Source: Tubiluchus corallicola (taxonomy: Eukaryota > Priapulida > Priapulimorpha > Priapulimorphida > Tubiluchidae). Taken from it: 64,000 nt of DNA. The notes under the pieces are model-generated. The model did no database searches, was not told where the DNA came from, and saw only the letters and a program-made list of their open reading frames with translations. The stretch spans positions 62,001 to 126,000 of the forward strand of contig JAQGDQ010000080.1 in assembly GCA_030141605.1 (NCBI GenBank). The letters run 5' to 3'. Both the position numbers and the translations under genes were made by a program. Below are positions 62,001 to 64,000 of this stretch, piece by piece (the stretch's first letter is position 1; the number at the start of each line of letters is the position of its first letter).

Positions 62001-64000
62001 GTACACAAATACGTACACTGTATACGCATAGTTTATATGGCTATATATATTGTGGCATATAAATACATAATATGTATGTCTAGGAGAATAAATTGCTTAT
62101 ATATTTATTCTGTAACATATTGACATGTAGCACAAGATACGTATCAAAATACTTCTGCCCCAAATCATTACTCACGCGTTGAATAATCCTAATTAGGCTT
62201 TTTATAGATTTCTCTGAATCTACTTTGTTATACACCCAAGACGAACTTACGCGTGATTCTGAATGGGCAGCACACAAATAATTTGTTATACATACCTTAT
62301 TGATCGAACGACTTCGCGCGCTCATTATAACAAACGTGGCTGATTTACCTTAATTAACATCGATTAACTTCCTACATCATAATCACAGGGAAATAACTGA
62401 TCCAAACTAGGTAGGCTTCTTTTACAGTGCGCTAAATGGCGAGAGAAAGGAAAAGAGGAAATACTGTAGCAATTCCAGGTAGACAGCGAAGCACTAATAC
62501 TACTAAAATAACAATAAGAAAATAATTCACATATGTAACTATGTTTTAACGGTCATTGGTGATAATGACAATCGATTATACTAAGGCGATTCATTATCAT
62601 CTCTTGACTTGAGATCGTTATTCATGTAATGCTGGACCGACGGTTTATTTCTAGGGCTGTACACACACGATAGTTAGGTCGCAGGTGGCCGATAGCGAAC
62701 ACATGATTACTTTGCAGAATTTACCTCATCAATACATATCAGCACAATCGGCGGTTGAGTCCTCATGGTTGCGTTCCATGCTCTGCATATAAATGTAATA
62801 TGGAGGATGGGTGTGTGGTGTTAACTTGTCATAGTAATTATCATGATAATAAAAGTATTGTTATCTGGTATGACGCATTTATGGCTTTCATTATCAGAAC
62901 AATCAAATGATAAGCGAAAAAGCAGAAGGGAAAGAGGTGCAAAGTGCAGCCAAGAAGGGAAATTATGCGTATTCTTATCGAAGCCATCGAAAGAGGCGGT
63001 TTATACGATTCAATTTTTAAATACCTCGTATGTACAAACATTACTTGCAAAATACACTGCTGCAAAACTTGCGAAAAACATTACCAGCGGCGATTCAAAA
63101 ATAAATGCTACAGGCTACTCCAATAAAAAATTAAGGGACTGTGACCATTATCAAGCGATACGACGTATAATAGTTAAATCTTGCAGAGACGAGGTGATTT
63201 AAAATTAGGTCCTACACCAGTTTTTCGGATGCGCCTCTATAAATTCCGAAAAATCTCACGTTTGGATCAACAAGGTATAACCTCACCTGCAATGTGCGGA
63301 ATGAAGTCATTAAAATAACAATCTGATAAGGGAAACCAATGATGTGTACGTAAACAGATAACTGATGAGTCATTGAAGAGAAATTAACATAATTTTTTGC
63401 CAAACGCATTTTATATTCACTGCATGCTACGGCTTTGCGGTGGTCCATTAGCTTTAAACAAATGGTCGTGTTGCAGCCAACTGACAGCCACCGAGTGATA
63501 GTGGCCAGGCTTATAGAGAGTTAATCAGCAAACTGGGGCACTGATTTGGCTGCTAACAAATCAATAAAATCATGTCAAGCTAAACAAAACATTTGCTTCG
63601 AATGCACGTCAATTTGTTCGTGCCATAAGCATAACATTCAGAAATTAAAAGCGACGGTTGCTATAACACGATTGCGACGAAATGCACGACAGAGTTATAC
63701 ACCACTGTAAATACAAGTGCTACTCACTATAAGGAGAAAGAAATGCTGCGTTAAACACTGGTTATTACGAAGTTTTAAACAGGGAGTTGCCACAAGGGCT
63801 TCAGGCCAGGACAGAATTAGGCAGTAGAAAAGTTCTGAATCTGCAGCATATCTGAATATTTAATATTTTTATTAAAACGATGTTTTCTGTGCTGTGGAGG
63901 GGAATTACGTATCCTACATGTAGCAGCTATAAAAAATTAACATGTATGACAAATAAAGTGGACAGAGAAGTCAAATAACTTATATGAATACTAATGGACA

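Larger units (their letters stand above)
35011..64000. other. Non-coding 29 kb upstream of the visible ephrin exons
   Basis: No gene recognised on either strand. Long reading frames (up to about 133 codons) are no more than expected in AT-rich DNA of this length and match no family I know. Since the ephrin signal-peptide exon is missing, this is probably its first intron and 5' flank. Contents listed separately: foldback elements, CRE cluster, microsatellites and short tandem duplications. Confidence 0.55.

Noticed and set aside
1-64000. CRISPR arrays, operons, rRNA or tRNA genes, autonomous transposons with transposase or reverse transcriptase
   Set aside because: No regular spacer arrays, no tRNA A/B boxes in the right layout, no recognisable transposase, RT or viral frames were seen on either strand by eye.

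Overview
This is animal (bilaterian invertebrate) nuclear DNA: AT-rich, intron-rich, with GT-AG introns and many small inverted-repeat elements and microsatellites. It is not bacterial, phage or organellar. Two genes can be reconstructed exon by exon, and both belong to well-known animal families. A single p160 coactivator and an ephrin with a GPI-type tail suggest a protostome. The repeat style (short TIR and foldback elements, arrays ending in GACAGACAGAC and CA runs) suggests a lophotrochozoan such as a mollusc, but that is a weak inference.

Layout. 1-6656: no coding sequence seen; presumably promoter, 5' non-coding exon(s) and first intron of the coactivator gene. 6657-23374 (+): a complete p160 nuclear-receptor coactivator (NCOA/SRC family, taiman in Drosophila) in 22 coding exons. 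Joined exons total 4,740 nt in one open frame (1,579 residues plus stop): bHLH, PAS-A, PAS-B-like region, several LXXLL boxes, a long Gln/Pro-rich C-terminal half and a final LXXLL box just before the stop, as in vertebrate SRC-1a. About 23375-26900: its 3' UTR. About 27200-35010 (-): an ephrin gene, tail-to-tail with the coactivator. Five exons are visible, giving nearly the whole Eph-receptor-binding domain with its four cysteines, a linker, and a last exon with a hydrophobic GPI-anchor-type tail and stop. The signal-peptide exon was not found and lies upstream, in 35-64 kb or beyond the window.

35011-64000 has no recognisable gene. It is probably the long first intron and/or 5' flank of the ephrin gene and holds several foldback/MITE-like elements, a CRE-like cluster, DR1-type motifs inside an inverted repeat, and microsatellites.

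The two genes have no obvious shared pathway: one is a nuclear transcriptional coactivator, the other a cell-surface ligand for contact-dependent signalling. I found no CRISPR array, operon, rRNA, tRNA or clearly new multi-gene system. The most notable items are the terminal and exon-junction-split LXXLL boxes, a GC-AG intron, a partially duplicated ephrin exon, and at least four uncatalogued-looking inverted-repeat elements.
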